From contig NZ_PVNK01000184.1 in the NCBI RefSeq assembly GCF_002994615.1, positions 1 to 64,000 on the forward strand: 64,000 nt of DNA. Reading direction: 5' to 3'. The stretch's first letter is position 1. Each line of letters starts with the position of its first letter. The notes under the pieces are model-generated. The model did not search any database and was not told the origin of the DNA. It saw only the letters and a program-made list of their open reading frames with translations. A program made the translations under genes and the position numbers. Source of the stretch: Enhygromyxa salina (GTDB lineage Bacteria > Myxococcota_A > Polyangia > Nannocystales > Nannocystaceae). Positions 15,625-28,000 of the stretch are shown piece by piece.

Positions 15625-16015
15625 CTGATCACCGTCCTTTCGGCTGGCCACTGCGGATCTTTGACGATTGGTGGGGCGGGGAGCGTATCGACTCGAGCGG
15701 GTCGGGACAAGGAAAATCGCGCGCCGGTTCGAGTCTAGCCGCGGTCTGCCGCTGCGGCGGGTCTGTGTTCGTGTGGAGGCCGGACGCTGTTTCTGCTGCT
15801 GGCCGCGGCGGACTGACCAAATGGGGGAGGGCGGGGGCACCGCTTTTGCGTGGCGAGATCCCTCCCGCTCCCAACGAGCGCCGAGCGAGGGGGGGATCGC
15901 CGCCCTGGTCAGCCGTCCGACATGCGAGCGCGGAGGGCACATCCACCGAAATGGTTGACGGCGATCCCACCTTATCCTACCGTTTCGCCTCTTCCCACTG
16001 GGAGAATTCAAACGG
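15625..16015. other. Divergent intergenic region
   Basis: This 391-base gap separates the DksA-like gene (-) from the small ribbon-helix-helix gene (+). Apart from the promoter-like pair at 15955-15983 and the Shine-Dalgarno of the DksA-like gene, I see no gene, RNA or strong hairpin. Overlapping small open frames on both strands look like chance. Confidence 0.55.
15955..15983 (+). promoter_or_regulatory. Possible sigma-70 promoter
   Basis: TTGACG (15955-15960) and TACCGT (15978-15983) are 17 bases apart. They lie 33 bases before the ATG at 16016, with GGGAGA between. Confidence 0.5.
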
Positions 16016-16225
16016 ATGGCCACCTCCGACAAGCGCAAGCAGAGCCTCTATTTCCCCGAAGCGATGCTGAAGGAGATCCAGCATGAAGCGACCCGACAGG
16101 ATCGCTCGCTGTCCTGGATCGTCCAGAAGGCCTGGAAGCTGGCCCGCCGCGAGATCATGAAATTCCCCAGCGTCAACGACATCGAAGACGACATGGAGGA
16201 TGATCATCGCGGCAAGTCCGAGTGA
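16016..16225 (+). CDS. Small TIGR04563-family protein (ribbon-helix-helix-like)
   Basis: This 69-residue protein has the form RKQSLYFPEAMLKEIQHEA followed by TRQDRSLSWIVQKAWKLARR, a beta-strand plus two-helix pattern like ribbon-helix-helix DNA-binding proteins. A conserved SLSWIVQ motif is characteristic of the myxobacterial TIGR04563 family. The last 20 residues are very acidic. GGGAGA lies about eight bases before the ATG. A role as a small transcription regulator is inference from fold. It is followed 45 bases later by a hydrolase gene. Confidence 0.8.
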   Translation: MATSDKRKQSLYFPEAMLKEIQHEATRQDRSLSWIVQKAWKLARREIMKFPSVNDIEDDMEDDHRGKSE

Positions 16226-16270
16226 TCAGCCGCGCTCCAGCGCAGGGCACGACAGGGTGGGTAGCGTCCA

Positions 16271-17224
16271 TTGGCCCAGCTCGACTGGATTGATGACGGC
16301 GTCGGAACCTGGGTCGATCGCGACGATGGTGCGCGGCTCTACGTTCACAGCCTCGGCAGCGCCAGCTCGGCCCCGGCGCTGCTGATCTTCGACGGGATCG
16401 GCTGCTCCGGCTGGGCGTTTCGCAGGCTCGGCCCCCGCCTCGCCGAGGGCCAGCGCGTGGTGCTGATGCACTACCGCGGCCACGGCAAGTCGCCGAGCCC
16501 GCCGCGGCCCTGGCGGCTCGGGATGCACACCCTCGCCGACGACGCCGCCGCCGTCTGCGACGCGCTCGGCATCGAGCGGGTGGTCGCCCTGGGCTTCTCC
16601 ATGGGCTTTCAGGTCGCGCTCGAGTTCTATCGGCGCCACCGGCACCGGGTGCTCGGTCTGGTCTCCCTCGCCGGGCCACCGGGCCAGCCGCTGGCCTCGT
16701 TCCAGGGCACCGACTCGTTCTCCTTCGCGCTGCCCTTCGTCGTCGCGGCCACGCGCGTGGCCCGGCAGATGACCAGTCGGGTCTGGCGCTCGGTGCTCCC
16801 GAGCCAGCCGGCGATCGAGTTCGGGCTGCGCTACGAGGTCAACGCCGAGCGGATCGACAGCGGCGACTTCGAGCTCTACCTGCGCCAGATGGCCGACATG
16901 AACCCCGAGCTGTTCGTCGCCATGCTCGAGCAAGCCCAGCGCCACACCGCCGAAGATCTGTTGCCGAGCATCCGCGTGCCGACGATGGTGATCGCGGGCG
17001 CGCGCGACAGCTTCGTGCCGGTCGCGCGCCTGCGGACGATGGCCTTTGCGATCCCCGGCGCCCGCTGGGAGGTCATCGACGAGGCCACCCACGCGCTCCC
17101 GGCCGAGTACCCCGACGAGCTCGCCGACCAGCTCCTGGACTTCTTGTCCGAGCTGTCCGGGCCAGAGCCGTCCAGGGCTGGTGGCGCGCACGAGGGTGCA
17201 CGCCGGGCCTCGGCGAAGGCGTGA
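16271..17224 (+). CDS. Alpha/beta hydrolase
   Basis: This 317-residue protein begins at a TTG (MAQLDWIDDG...). The alpha/beta-hydrolase motifs are DGIGCSGW (oxyanion region), LMHYRGHGKSP, the nucleophile elbow GFSMGF with Ser near residue 112, the acid in AGARDSFVP, and the histidine in DEATHALP. The core of about 290 residues ends near FLSELSG, and a short Ala/Arg tail follows. The family includes esterases, dehalogenases and lactonases; the substrate cannot be told. No membrane or export signal is visible. Confidence 0.83.
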   Translation: MAQLDWIDDGVGTWVDRDDGARLYVHSLGSASSAPALLIFDGIGCSGWAFRRLGPRLAEGQRVVLMHYRGHGKSPSPPRPWRLGMHTLADDAAAVCDALGIERVVALGFSMGFQVALEFYRRHRHRVLGLVSLAGPPGQPLASFQGTDSFSFALPFVVAATRVARQMTSRVWRSVLPSQPAIEFGLRYEVNAERIDSGDFELYLRQMADMNPELFVAMLEQAQRHTAEDLLPSIRVPTMVIAGARDSFVPVARLRTMAFAIPGARWEVIDEATHALPAEYPDELADQLLDFLSELSGPEPSRAGGAHEGARRASAKA

Positions 17225-17356
17225 AACCTGCGGCCGCAGCCGACGAATTGTCGCGCTAACACACGTTTTTGGCCCCTTGGACGGGGCCCAGGCCCGTGGT
17301 AACCCGCACGCGATCCACCGTCGTCGCGGCCCTCAATCGGCCCAACGATCGGTGTG

Positions 17357-17364
17357 AGGAGGTG
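17357..17364 (+). promoter_or_regulatory. Strong Shine-Dalgarno of the thiolase gene
   Basis: GAGGAGGTGAAC directly precedes the ATG at 17368. It selects that start over the in-frame upstream start at 17269. A GGCCCC/GGGGCC hairpin at 17271-17288 lies in the leader. Confidence 0.8.
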
Positions 17365-17367
17365 AAC

Positions 17368-18546
<1,179 letters not shown>

Positions 18547-18566
18547 CTCGAAAGGACGCGACGCAC

Positions 18567-19427
18567 ATGAGTGAAATCAAGACCATCGGAGTCCTCGGCG
18601 CTGGCCAGATGGGCGGCGGCATCGCCCAGGTCGCGGCCCAGGCCGGCTACGAGGTGCTGCTCGCCGACATGGACCTGCAGCACGCCGAGGCCGGCAAGGG
18701 CCGGATCGACAAGTTCATGAGCCGCGCCGTGACCAAGGGCAAGCTCGACGCCGACGCCAAGCAGGCCGCGCTCGCGCGGATCACCTGCGTCGCGGGCATC
18801 GAGGACCTCGGCCCGGCGGAGTTCGCGATCGAGGCCGCGACCGAGAACGTCGAGCTCAAGAAGCGGCTGTTTCGGAGCCTCGATCGCGCGCTCAACAAGG
18901 ACGCGATCCTCGCGACCAACACCTCGTCGATCTCGATCACCTTGCTCGGGGCCGAGACCCACCGCCCGGCGAGCGTCGTCGGCATGCACTTCATGAACCC
19001 CGTGCCGATCATGAAGCTCGTCGAGCTGATCCGCGGGCTGCCGACCGACGACGCGACCTACGAGGCGACCAAGGCCCTGGCGACCAAGCTGGGCAAGACG
19101 GTGATCACCTCCAAGGACTGCCCGGGCTTCATCGTCAACCGGATCCTGATCCCGCTGATCAACGAGGCCTGCTTCGCCCTCCAAGAGGGGCTCGGAACCG
19201 CCGAAGACATCGACACCGGGGCCAAGCTCGGCCTCAACCACCCGATGGGCCCGCTCGAGCTCGCCGACCTGATCGGCCTCGACACCTGCCTGGCGATCGC
19301 CGACGTGCTCCTGCGCGAGCTCGGCGACGACAAGTACCGCGCGGCCAACGTGCTGCGCATGCACGTCGCCGCTGGCTGGCTCGGGCGCAAGACCGGGCGC
19401 GGGTTCTACGACTACAAGAAGCGCTGA
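18567..19427 (+). CDS. 3-hydroxybutyryl-CoA / 3-hydroxyacyl-CoA dehydrogenase
   Basis: This 286-residue protein has the N-terminal NAD-binding fold (VLGAGQMGGGIAQVAAQAG, with an acidic residue after the second strand in LADMD). The catalytic motif MHFMNPVPIMKLVE carries the histidine, and the C-terminal helical domain includes NRILIPLINEACF and the GLNHPMGPLELAD loop. It interconverts acetoacetyl-CoA and 3-hydroxybutyryl-CoA. AAAGGA lies before the ATG. It is placed between thiolase and enoyl-CoA hydratase, which supports the short-chain assignment. Confidence 0.94.
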   Translation: MSEIKTIGVLGAGQMGGGIAQVAAQAGYEVLLADMDLQHAEAGKGRIDKFMSRAVTKGKLDADAKQAALARITCVAGIEDLGPAEFAIEAATENVELKKRLFRSLDRALNKDAILATNTSSISITLLGAETHRPASVVGMHFMNPVPIMKLVELIRGLPTDDATYEATKALATKLGKTVITSKDCPGFIVNRILIPLINEACFALQEGLGTAEDIDTGAKLGLNHPMGPLELADLIGLDTCLAIADVLLRELGDDKYRAANVLRMHVAAGWLGRKTGRGFYDYKKR

Positions 19428-19429
19428 TC

Positions 19430-20230
19430 ATGGCCGACTACGAGACCCTCGAGATCGAAGACCGCGGCGCCGCGCGGATCGTCCGCATCAACCGGCCCAA
19501 GGCGCTCAACGCCCTCAACCCCCAGGTCATCGCCGAGCTCTCGCGGGTGCTCGAGGCCCTCGGTCAGCAGATCGAGGCCGGCGACTGGAGCATCCGCGGC
19601 CTGATCTTGACGGGCGCGGGCGACAAGGCCTTCGTGGCCGGGGCCGACATCTCCGCGATGGTCGACATGGGCCGCGACGAGGCCATGAGCTTCGCCAGCG
19701 CGGGCCATGCGGTCGGCGAGATGCTGGCCAACCTCCCGATCCCGGCGATCGCCGCCGTCAACGGCTTCGCGCTCGGCGGCGGCTGCGAGCTGGCCATGGC
19801 CTGCGACTTCATCGTCGCCAGCGCCAAGGCCAAATTCGGCCAGCCCGAGGTCAAGCTCGCGGTCATCCCCGGGTTCGGCGGCACCCAGCGTCTGACCCGG
19901 CGCGTCGGCCTCGCCCGGTCGATCGAGCTGTGCGTGACCGGCGAGATGATCCGCGCCGACGAGGCCCTGCGCATCGGCCTCGCCAACCGCGTGGTCGCGC
20001 CCGAGGAGCTCCTCGACACCTGCCTGGGCATCGTCGAGACCGTGGCCAAGATGGGCCCGCTCGCGGTCGCCGAGGCCAAGCGCGTGCTCCATCAGGGCGC
20101 CGAGCTCCCGCTCGAGGCCGCCAACCAACTCGAGGTCGAGGCCTTCTCGGGCTTGTTCGAGACCGCCGACCAAGCCGAGGGCATGCGCGCCTTCCTCGAC
20201 AAGCGCGCAGCCCAATTCTCCGCCAAATAG
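19430..20230 (+). CDS. Enoyl-CoA hydratase (crotonase family)
   Basis: This 266-residue crotonase starts two bases after the dehydrogenase stop. The motifs are KAFVAGADISAM (CoA pocket), NGFALGGGCELAMACDF (oxyanion hole and first catalytic Glu region) and AKFGQPEVKLAVIPGFGGTQ with the second catalytic Glu. It hydrates crotonyl-CoA to 3-hydroxybutyryl-CoA or the reverse. The order thiolase, dehydrogenase, crotonase and acyl-CoA dehydrogenase is that of butyrate or short-chain beta-oxidation clusters. No electron-transfer flavoprotein genes are present here. Confidence 0.94.
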   Translation: MADYETLEIEDRGAARIVRINRPKALNALNPQVIAELSRVLEALGQQIEAGDWSIRGLILTGAGDKAFVAGADISAMVDMGRDEAMSFASAGHAVGEMLANLPIPAIAAVNGFALGGGCELAMACDFIVASAKAKFGQPEVKLAVIPGFGGTQRLTRRVGLARSIELCVTGEMIRADEALRIGLANRVVAPEELLDTCLGIVETVAKMGPLAVAEAKRVLHQGAELPLEAANQLEVEAFSGLFETADQAEGMRAFLDKRAAQFSAK

Positions 20231-20244
20231 AAAGCAGGACCACA

Positions 20245-21408
<1,164 letters not shown>

Positions 21409-21427
21409 CAGGTCAAAGGAGCTACGA

Positions 21428-21976
21428 ATGACGATGACCCACAGCAAGATTCTCACCCTCGTCGGGATCGCCAGCCTCAGCGCGGCGGTCGGGTGCAAAC
21501 CGAAGGTCGCCAGCAACCAAGACATGCTCGCGGAGTACGGCGGCGAGAAGTACTCGGAAGACATGGTCGCGACGGACTACGAGACCGTCGAAGACCAGGG
21601 CGACTCGATCGACCCGCGGACCCAGGCCGCGATCCAGGACACGATCAGCACCGTCTACGTGACGGACTTCGAGGCCTGCCTCGAAAAAGAGATGGACCGG
21701 CTCGAGAACCGCTGGGTCGCGGGGACCTTCGCCATCGAGTTCACGATCGAGCCCTCGGGCATGGTCAGCGGGGCCGAGATGCTCCAGGAGGACATCGAGG
21801 AGCGGCGGACCCTCAACGACAAGGGCGAGTACGTCAGCTCCGGCGGCGCGACCCCGCGCAAGGCCGAGAACTTCGGCGCGTGCGTCGAAGAGAAGGTCTA
21901 CAGGTGGGAGTTCGATCCGCCGCCCGAGGTGACCTACTCGCACACCTACAACGGTCAGATCGGCGAGGCCTGGTAG
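21428..21976 (+). CDS. AgmX/PglI-type C-terminal domain lipoprotein
   Basis: This 182-residue protein has a lipoprotein signal with lipobox AAVGC (Cys near residue 23). The C-terminal half (VAGTFAIEFTIEPSGMVSGA, then a region ending WEFDPPPEV) resembles the TonB-like AgmX/PglI C-terminal domain found in myxobacterial gliding and envelope proteins. AAAGGAG sits at ideal spacing before the ATG. It lies between two acyl-CoA dehydrogenase genes on the same strand, 19 bases after one and 16 bases before the other, so it is probably co-transcribed with them; the functional reason is not evident. Confidence 0.82.
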   Translation: MTMTHSKILTLVGIASLSAAVGCKPKVASNQDMLAEYGGEKYSEDMVATDYETVEDQGDSIDPRTQAAIQDTISTVYVTDFEACLEKEMDRLENRWVAGTFAIEFTIEPSGMVSGAEMLQEDIEERRTLNDKGEYVSSGGATPRKAENFGACVEEKVYRWEFDPPPEVTYSHTYNGQIGEAW

Positions 21977-21992
21977 CGCGGTCCTGAGCACC

Positions 21993-23144
<1,152 letters not shown>

Positions 23145-23159
23145 TCGCCCGCGCGAGGC

Positions 23160-24656
23160 TCAGCGCCCGCAGGCCACGTTGCGCCGCTGCAGCTCCGCGG
23201 CCTCTTCGTCGCCGGCCATGACGGCCTCGTGGCCGAGCCAACGGAACATCGCGTTGGCGATGCTCGAGTCGCCGCGCTCGTCCCACAGCCAGACCGCGAG
23301 CTTGCACATCGGATCGTGGATCTGGGAGAAGGCGACGCGGACCAGCTCGTTGCCGCCGAGCTCGCAGACCTGCTCGTAGTGCTCGCGGATCGTCAGGAAC
23401 TCGCGGAGCTCGTCGAGCGGCGCGAGCTGCCGGCGCGCCCGCACCCGGGCGTCGAGGCCCTCGGACATGATCGCTAGCTCGTCGAGGAGCTCGTGGCGCA
23501 GCTCGCGAGCGACGCGGCGCAGGGCCTTGGAGTCGCCCTCGAGCTCGGCCAGGGGCACGGCGCCGGCCCGGGCGAGGGCGAAGAGATCGGCCTCGACCTG
23601 CCGGCCGAGGCGCTCGAGGACGCTGTCGGGATCGCCGGCGCGCAGGGCCAGGGCACGGTGGGCGGTCTGGCTGCGCAGGGCGGGGTCGGCCAACAGACGG
23701 TCCCAGCTTCGGCCGAGGCTCATCAGCTGATCGGTCGGGATCTTGCCGCTGGCGATCGCTTCGCTGTGGGCGGCGAGCAGCGCGGGGCCCTCGAGGGGGG
23801 CGGCCGGGAGCTCGCTCGGGCGCCGGACCGCGGGCACGACCTCGGCCTGGGGCTCACGAAGCGCGCGCCGGACCAGGGCGAGGGTCTGGAGCCGCGAGGG
23901 CGCGACCAGCCAGCGCAGGATCAAGGCGAGGTTGCTGGGCACGGGTGGATAGCCGATCAGCCGGGCCGCGACGTCCCCGAGCAGCCGGGTCGCGCGGGAC
24001 CGGCGGTGCGGCGAGCGGCCGCGCAGCTCGACCTCGGCCCAGGCCCCGCGCGAGGCCGCGTCGGCGACCAGCCACTCGTTGGCGAGGTAGCGGGTCAGCG
24101 GCGGGTGCTGATCCCCGTCGAACTCGGCGACGATCTGCATCAGTCGGCGGGCCGCGGCGTGGTCGCCGAGGGCGTCGGCCAGCAGCGCGCTGCCGAGGAC
24201 CCCGGGCGCGCCGAGGCTCGGCAGCTCGTCGCGCTCGGCCGAGAGCCACGCGATCGCGGCTGCGCTCGGCCGACGCCGACGCAGCACCGCCCACGCGCCC
24301 GCGACCAGCTGGCCCCCGGCCACGTCGCCGCGCCAGACCCAGCCCGACAGCTGGGCCATGTTCCACGCCGCCCGCCACCAGCCCAGCGGGATCAGCACGA
24401 AGCGCGTGATCGGCCAGGGGAAGAGCAGGACCAGGACCGCCGCGAGCGGGATCATGTTGATCGCGTGACCGCGGCCGACCGAGAGCGCGAACAGGGCCGC
24501 GACGAAGCTCAAGATCAGCGAGAGGACGACCGCCCACAGCCCCCGGGCCCACTGCGTCGGGGCCAGGTGAGGGGACACCCCGACGTGCTCCCAGCGATGG
24601 AGCAGGGTCGGCAGCAAGATCGCCAGGGTCATGAACGCGAGCGGGAAGAGCGGCAT
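23160..24656 (-). CDS. Membrane protein of unknown function
   Basis: From the ATG at 24656 this is a 498-residue protein. Three hydrophobic helices lie near residues 2-20, 38-58 and 63-87, followed by a long Leu/Ala/Arg-rich helical region that looks like TPR-type or other helical repeats. The last part includes YEQVCELGGNELVRVAF and ends with VACGR. I do not recognise a family. The start is one base after the stop of the upstream J-domain-like gene (TGAGATG), so the two are translationally coupled. A longer in-frame start at 24701 would overlap that gene. Confidence 0.75.
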   Translation of the reverse strand: MPLFPLAFMTLAILLPTLLHRWEHVGVSPHLAPTQWARGLWAVVLSLILSFVAALFALSVGRGHAINMIPLAAVLVLLFPWPITRFVLIPLGWWRAAWNMAQLSGWVWRGDVAGGQLVAGAWAVLRRRRPSAAAIAWLSAERDELPSLGAPGVLGSALLADALGDHAAARRLMQIVAEFDGDQHPPLTRYLANEWLVADAASRGAWAEVELRGRSPHRRSRATRLLGDVAARLIGYPPVPSNLALILRWLVAPSRLQTLALVRRALREPQAEVVPAVRRPSELPAAPLEGPALLAAHSEAIASGKIPTDQLMSLGRSWDRLLADPALRSQTAHRALALRAGDPDSVLERLGRQVEADLFALARAGAVPLAELEGDSKALRRVARELRHELLDELAIMSEGLDARVRARRQLAPLDELREFLTIREHYEQVCELGGNELVRVAFSQIHDPMCKLAVWLWDERGDSSIANAMFRWLGHEAVMAGDEEAAELQRRNVACGR

Positions 24657-24657
24657 C

Positions 24658-25029
24658 TCAGCTCCGCCATCCGAGCGCGGACCGAGCCGCGCTGAAGCCA
24701 CCTTCGTCGACCGGATCGGCGCCCGCCAAGGCGGTGCTCGTCCACGGCCGGCCGAGCACCCACAGCTCGTGAAACAGGCGACGCTGGGGATCCCGAAGCT
24801 CGGCCATGGCCTCGCGGATCTTGGCGGCGTCGCGGCGGCCGGAGCCGAAGGGGGTCGGGTAGGTCCGCGCGCCGCCGAGGTCGATCTCGAGCATGGCCAG
24901 CAGCTTCTGGCCTGCGCGCTCGACCTCGGCGCGGGTGCAGTCGGCCGCGAGCTCGAGCACGTAAAAGGGGTTGTCGAGCAGCCGCGCGCGGTCCCCGAGC
25001 TGCGGCACTTCTACCGTCGACCCGGTCAC
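24658..25029 (-). CDS. J-domain-like protein
   Basis: Starting at the GTG at 25029 gives a 123-residue protein. The segment LLDNPFYVLELAADCTRAEV, then QKLLAMLEI and IREAMAELRDPQRRLFHELW, resembles a DnaJ-type J domain (four helices, with RDPQRR in the place of the last helix). The canonical HPD is not visible, so Hsp70 stimulation is doubtful. GGAGGGACC lies directly upstream of the GTG on the coding strand, which decides this start; the frame is open to 25227, but the extension overlaps low-complexity repeats. It is coupled to the membrane protein gene that follows. Confidence 0.7.
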   Translation of the reverse strand: MTGSTVEVPQLGDRARLLDNPFYVLELAADCTRAEVERAGQKLLAMLEIDLGGARTYPTPFGSGRRDAAKIREAMAELRDPQRRLFHELWVLGRPWTSTALAGADPVDEGGFSAARSALGWRS

Positions 25030-25349
25030 CGGTCCCTCCGAAGGGGCGCGAGGACGCAGCGTTGGGAGGCGAGCGACAGCGAGCGACAGCGAGGGATGGG
25101 CATCGTGGGGCCAGCCACCTGCTGACGTGTTGGCCCCGGAAAAGTTCCCGTAAATATCGGAGCCCGGCGAAAGACCAAGGCTGGTCGCTGAATGGTGGTT
25201 TAAAGCGCGTCTGAGTGCGATTGACACCTACACCCGAGGCTCTGCTCCAGACCGGACTGGCGGGCCTGGGCGCGACGGCGACGGGTGTCGCCGGGCTCGA
25301 GCTCTTCGACCAGGCCAGCGCGGCGAGATGGCGGCAGCGCAGCGGGCCA
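25030..25349. other. Intergenic region without a supported gene
   Basis: The region between the J-domain-like gene and the tRNA-Thr terminator holds no convincing coding frame. It contains short GCGAC/AGCGA repeats near 25070-25095. The promoter of the minus-strand pair must lie here, but no clear -35/-10 pair stands out. Confidence 0.5.
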
Positions 25350-25384
25350 ACCATGAAAAATGACCGCTAGATGCCATCTAGCGG
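25350..25384 (-). terminator. Intrinsic terminator after tRNA-Thr
   Basis: CCGCTAGAT (25364-25372) and ATCTAGCGG (25376-25384) form a perfect 9-bp stem with a 3-base loop. Read on the minus strand, TCATTTTT follows. It lies 11 bases beyond the tRNA 3' end. Confidence 0.8.
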
Positions 25385-25395
25385 CCATACTCGAG

Positions 25396-25468
25396 AGCCC
25401 AGAACAGGATTTGAACCTGCGACCTGCGGTTTACGAAACCGCTGCTCTACCAACTGAGCTATCTGGGC
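25396..25468 (-). tRNA. tRNA-Thr (CGT anticodon)
   Basis: This is a 73-base cloverleaf on the minus strand. The acceptor GCCCAGA pairs perfectly with TCTGGGC, the D-arm is GCTC/GAGC, the anticodon stem is GCGGT/ACCGC with loop TTCGTAA, and the T-arm is GCAGG-TTCAAAT-CCTGT. The discriminator is T. CCA is not encoded. It reads ACG codons. Confidence 0.92.
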
Positions 25469-25482
25469 GGGTCGGGGCGCTG

Positions 25483-25511
25483 GTTCTAATGCCAGCCCCG
25501 CCGCGCGTCAA
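25483..25511 (-). promoter_or_regulatory. Sigma-70-type promoter for tRNA-Thr
   Basis: On the minus strand TTGACG (25506-25511) and TAGAAC (25483-25488) are separated by 17 bases. The tRNA starts 14 bases downstream. It matches the tRNA-Met promoter in its -35 hexamer and spacing. Confidence 0.8.
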
Positions 25512-25514
25512 ACC

Positions 25515-25541
25515 AAAAAAACGCTCCCCCCTCAGGGCAGC
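25515..25541 (-). terminator. Possible terminator of the thi operon
   Basis: On the minus strand a weak GC-rich stem-loop around the last codons of the signal-peptidase-like gene (GCTGCCC / GGGGGGAGC) is followed by seven T at 25515-25521. The stem is imperfect. Confidence 0.45.
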
Positions 25542-26506
25542 CGGGCGAGCCCACGGGAGCGGGGATCGCTGTCGGGCGCGGCCCCGGGATCCCCCGCCAG
25601 ACGCAGCACAACCTCACCCCGCAGGCTCTCGGGGCTGACCCAGCCGAGCGCCCGGCTGTCGCAACAAGCGCCCTCGTCGCGGTTGTCGGCCAGGATCAGG
25701 TAGCCGTCGGCCTGGACCTCGATCGGGCCGAGATCTTCGGGCAGGCCCATGCTGGCCCAGTCCGGGGCCGCGCCGCCGACGAGCACGGGGTAGCGGGTGT
25801 CTCCGAGGGTCTCCCAGGCGAGCGTCCGCAGCCGGGGGCTGTCGGCGTCGCGGGCGTCCTCACCCGGGGCGGGCTTGCCCGAGAGCACCAGGCGGATCGG
25901 GTCGTCGAGCTTCTGACGCAGGGCCGAGCCGTTGACGACCAGGCCCAGCGCGACGTCGGGCTCGTTGAAGATCACGGTGTCGCCGGGCACGGCGAGCACG
26001 CGGCCGACCCGAAAATTGCGCGGCCGCGCCCGGTTGCCGCGCTCGCGGACCCGCTCCCAGTTGCTCTCGACGTCGTCGACGTCGACGACCGAGACGTCGT
26101 GCAGCTCGCCCTGGGGCGCGCGGTACTCGTCGACGGCAGCCCCACCGTCGCTCGGTCCGGGGGCAGGGGAGCGGCGCGGGTCGGCCTCGGGGGCCTCCTC
26201 GTCGCACGCCTCTTCGGGCAGGGGCCGGGGCGGGGTCGGATCGTAGACGACCATGTCGCCGGCCTCGATGCCCCAGGTGCCGCGGACCATGACGACCGAC
26301 TCGCCGTCGAGGATCGTCGGGGCCATGCCGTCGCCGTGGACCTGGATGACCGTCGCAAGCGAGGCGCGGGTGACGATCAGGGCCGCGCCACCGACGAGCA
26401 CGCAGTAGGCGACCCTGGTCGAAAAGCTGCGCTCACGCGAGACCCCACGCCCGCGGCGGCCCCGGGGCTCGTCATCGTCGTCGTCGCGCTTGCGCCTGTG
26501 AAACAT
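25532..26506 (-). CDS. Signal peptidase I homologue lacking catalytic residues
   Basis: This 324-residue protein has the S26 signal peptidase architecture: an Arg/Asp-rich cytoplasmic N-terminus, one membrane helix (about 32-55), box B (HGDGMAPTI), box D (GRVLAVPGD) and box E (LADNRDEGACCDSRALGWV). The catalytic Ser of box B (normally GDSMxPT) is Gly 60, and the catalytic Lys before the box D Arg (normally KRVxGxPGD) is Gly 168. A 70-residue acidic insertion separates boxes B and D. The fold is probably kept but peptidase activity is not expected. It is the last gene of the thiS-thiG-thiE operon and overlaps the end of thiE by 35 bases. A functional lepB must exist elsewhere. Confidence 0.85.
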   Translation of the reverse strand: MFHRRKRDDDDDEPRGRRGRGVSRERSFSTRVAYCVLVGGAALIVTRASLATVIQVHGDGMAPTILDGESVVMVRGTWGIEAGDMVVYDPTPPRPLPEEACDEEAPEADPRRSPAPGPSDGGAAVDEYRAPQGELHDVSVVDVDDVESNWERVRERGNRARPRNFRVGRVLAVPGDTVIFNEPDVALGLVVNGSALRQKLDDPIRLVLSGKPAPGEDARDADSPRLRTLAWETLGDTRYPVLVGGAAPDWASMGLPEDLGPIEVQADGYLILADNRDEGACCDSRALGWVSPESLRGEVVLRLAGDPGAAPDSDPRSRGLARLP

Positions 26507-27194
26507 CGCTGCCGTCGGCCCGCGCGGGTCCGCGGGAGGCGAACACCTGGCAAAGGGCCGCGACATTGTCTTGGGTGGGGGCCATTCGACCAAAGAACAG
26601 GCGAATCCCCGCGACCCCGCTGGCGCCGGCCGCGAGGCACGCGGCGGCGTTGTCGGCCGCGATCCCACCGAGGGCGATGAGCTCGTCGCAGGTGGCCGCC
26701 CACGCGCGCAGACCGTCGAGACCGATCGGGCGCTTGGCCTCGCCGGGCAGGCGGGTGTTGGGGGCGTAGATCGGCGCGAGGCAGGTGTAGTCGACGCTCG
26801 GGTCGGGGAGGCCCGGGGTCGGACCGTGGACCGAGCGACCGATCGTCGCGCCCGGGCCCAGCGCCGCGCGCCAGCTCCTGCAGGTCTCGAGCGAGGGGTC
26901 CGCGCGGAGCTGGACGCCCGCGAGCGGGGGATCGGCGGCGGCGATCATCGACGCGCTCCCCGCGGCAGGGTCGACCGACAACAGCGCCGGGATCTCGTGC
27001 CTGGCCAGGGCCCGGCGCAGGGGCAGCAGCCGCGGATCCTCGAGGATCTGCCGCGGCCCGGCCCCGGGCTCGCGCAGGAGCACGGCGAGGCCGAGCGTCG
27101 CGGCGCCGGCCTCGACCCACGCGTCGACCAGGCCCGGATCGAGCTCGTCGTACCCGGCGAGCCCCCGCGGGGGCGTGATCGCGAGCAGGCGCAC
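26472..27194 (-). CDS. thiE: Thiamine-phosphate synthase (ThiE/TenI family)
   Basis: This 240-residue TIM-barrel protein starts at the GTG at 27194 (VRLLAITPPRG). ThiE-type motifs are LLREPGAG (pyrophosphate-binding region), DYTCLAPIYAPNT and LIALGGIAADNAAACLAAGASGVAG. It would join HMP-pyrophosphate and the thiazole phosphate carboxylate to make thiamine phosphate. The start is eight bases beyond the thiG stop. Several motif positions are divergent from typical ThiE, so a TenI-like role is possible; the ThiS-ThiG context favours ThiE. The last 35 bases overlap the next gene. Confidence 0.83.
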   Translation of the reverse strand: MRLLAITPPRGLAGYDELDPGLVDAWVEAGAATLGLAVLLREPGAGPRQILEDPRLLPLRRALARHEIPALLSVDPAAGSASMIAAADPPLAGVQLRADPSLETCRSWRAALGPGATIGRSVHGPTPGLPDPSVDYTCLAPIYAPNTRLPGEAKRPIGLDGLRAWAATCDELIALGGIAADNAAACLAAGASGVAGIRLFFGRMAPTQDNVAALCQVFASRGPARADGSDVSQAQARRRR

Positions 27195-27202
27195 GCGCGA
27201 CG

Positions 27203-27997
<795 letters not shown>

Positions 27998-28000
27998 GCT

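Noticed and set aside
15625-16038. N-terminal extension of the DksA-like protein to 16038
   Set aside because: The GTG at 15624 has a good Shine-Dalgarno and gives a normal DksA/TraR start. The extension is Arg/Ser-rich and overlaps the divergent promoter region and start of the next gene.
23493-24695. 400-codon plus-strand open frame
   Set aside because: Antisense shadow of the membrane protein gene. The minus-strand frame has membrane helices and start-stop coupling with its neighbour.
25200-25388. 62-codon minus-strand frame
   Set aside because: It overlaps the intrinsic terminator of tRNA-Thr and has no protein character.
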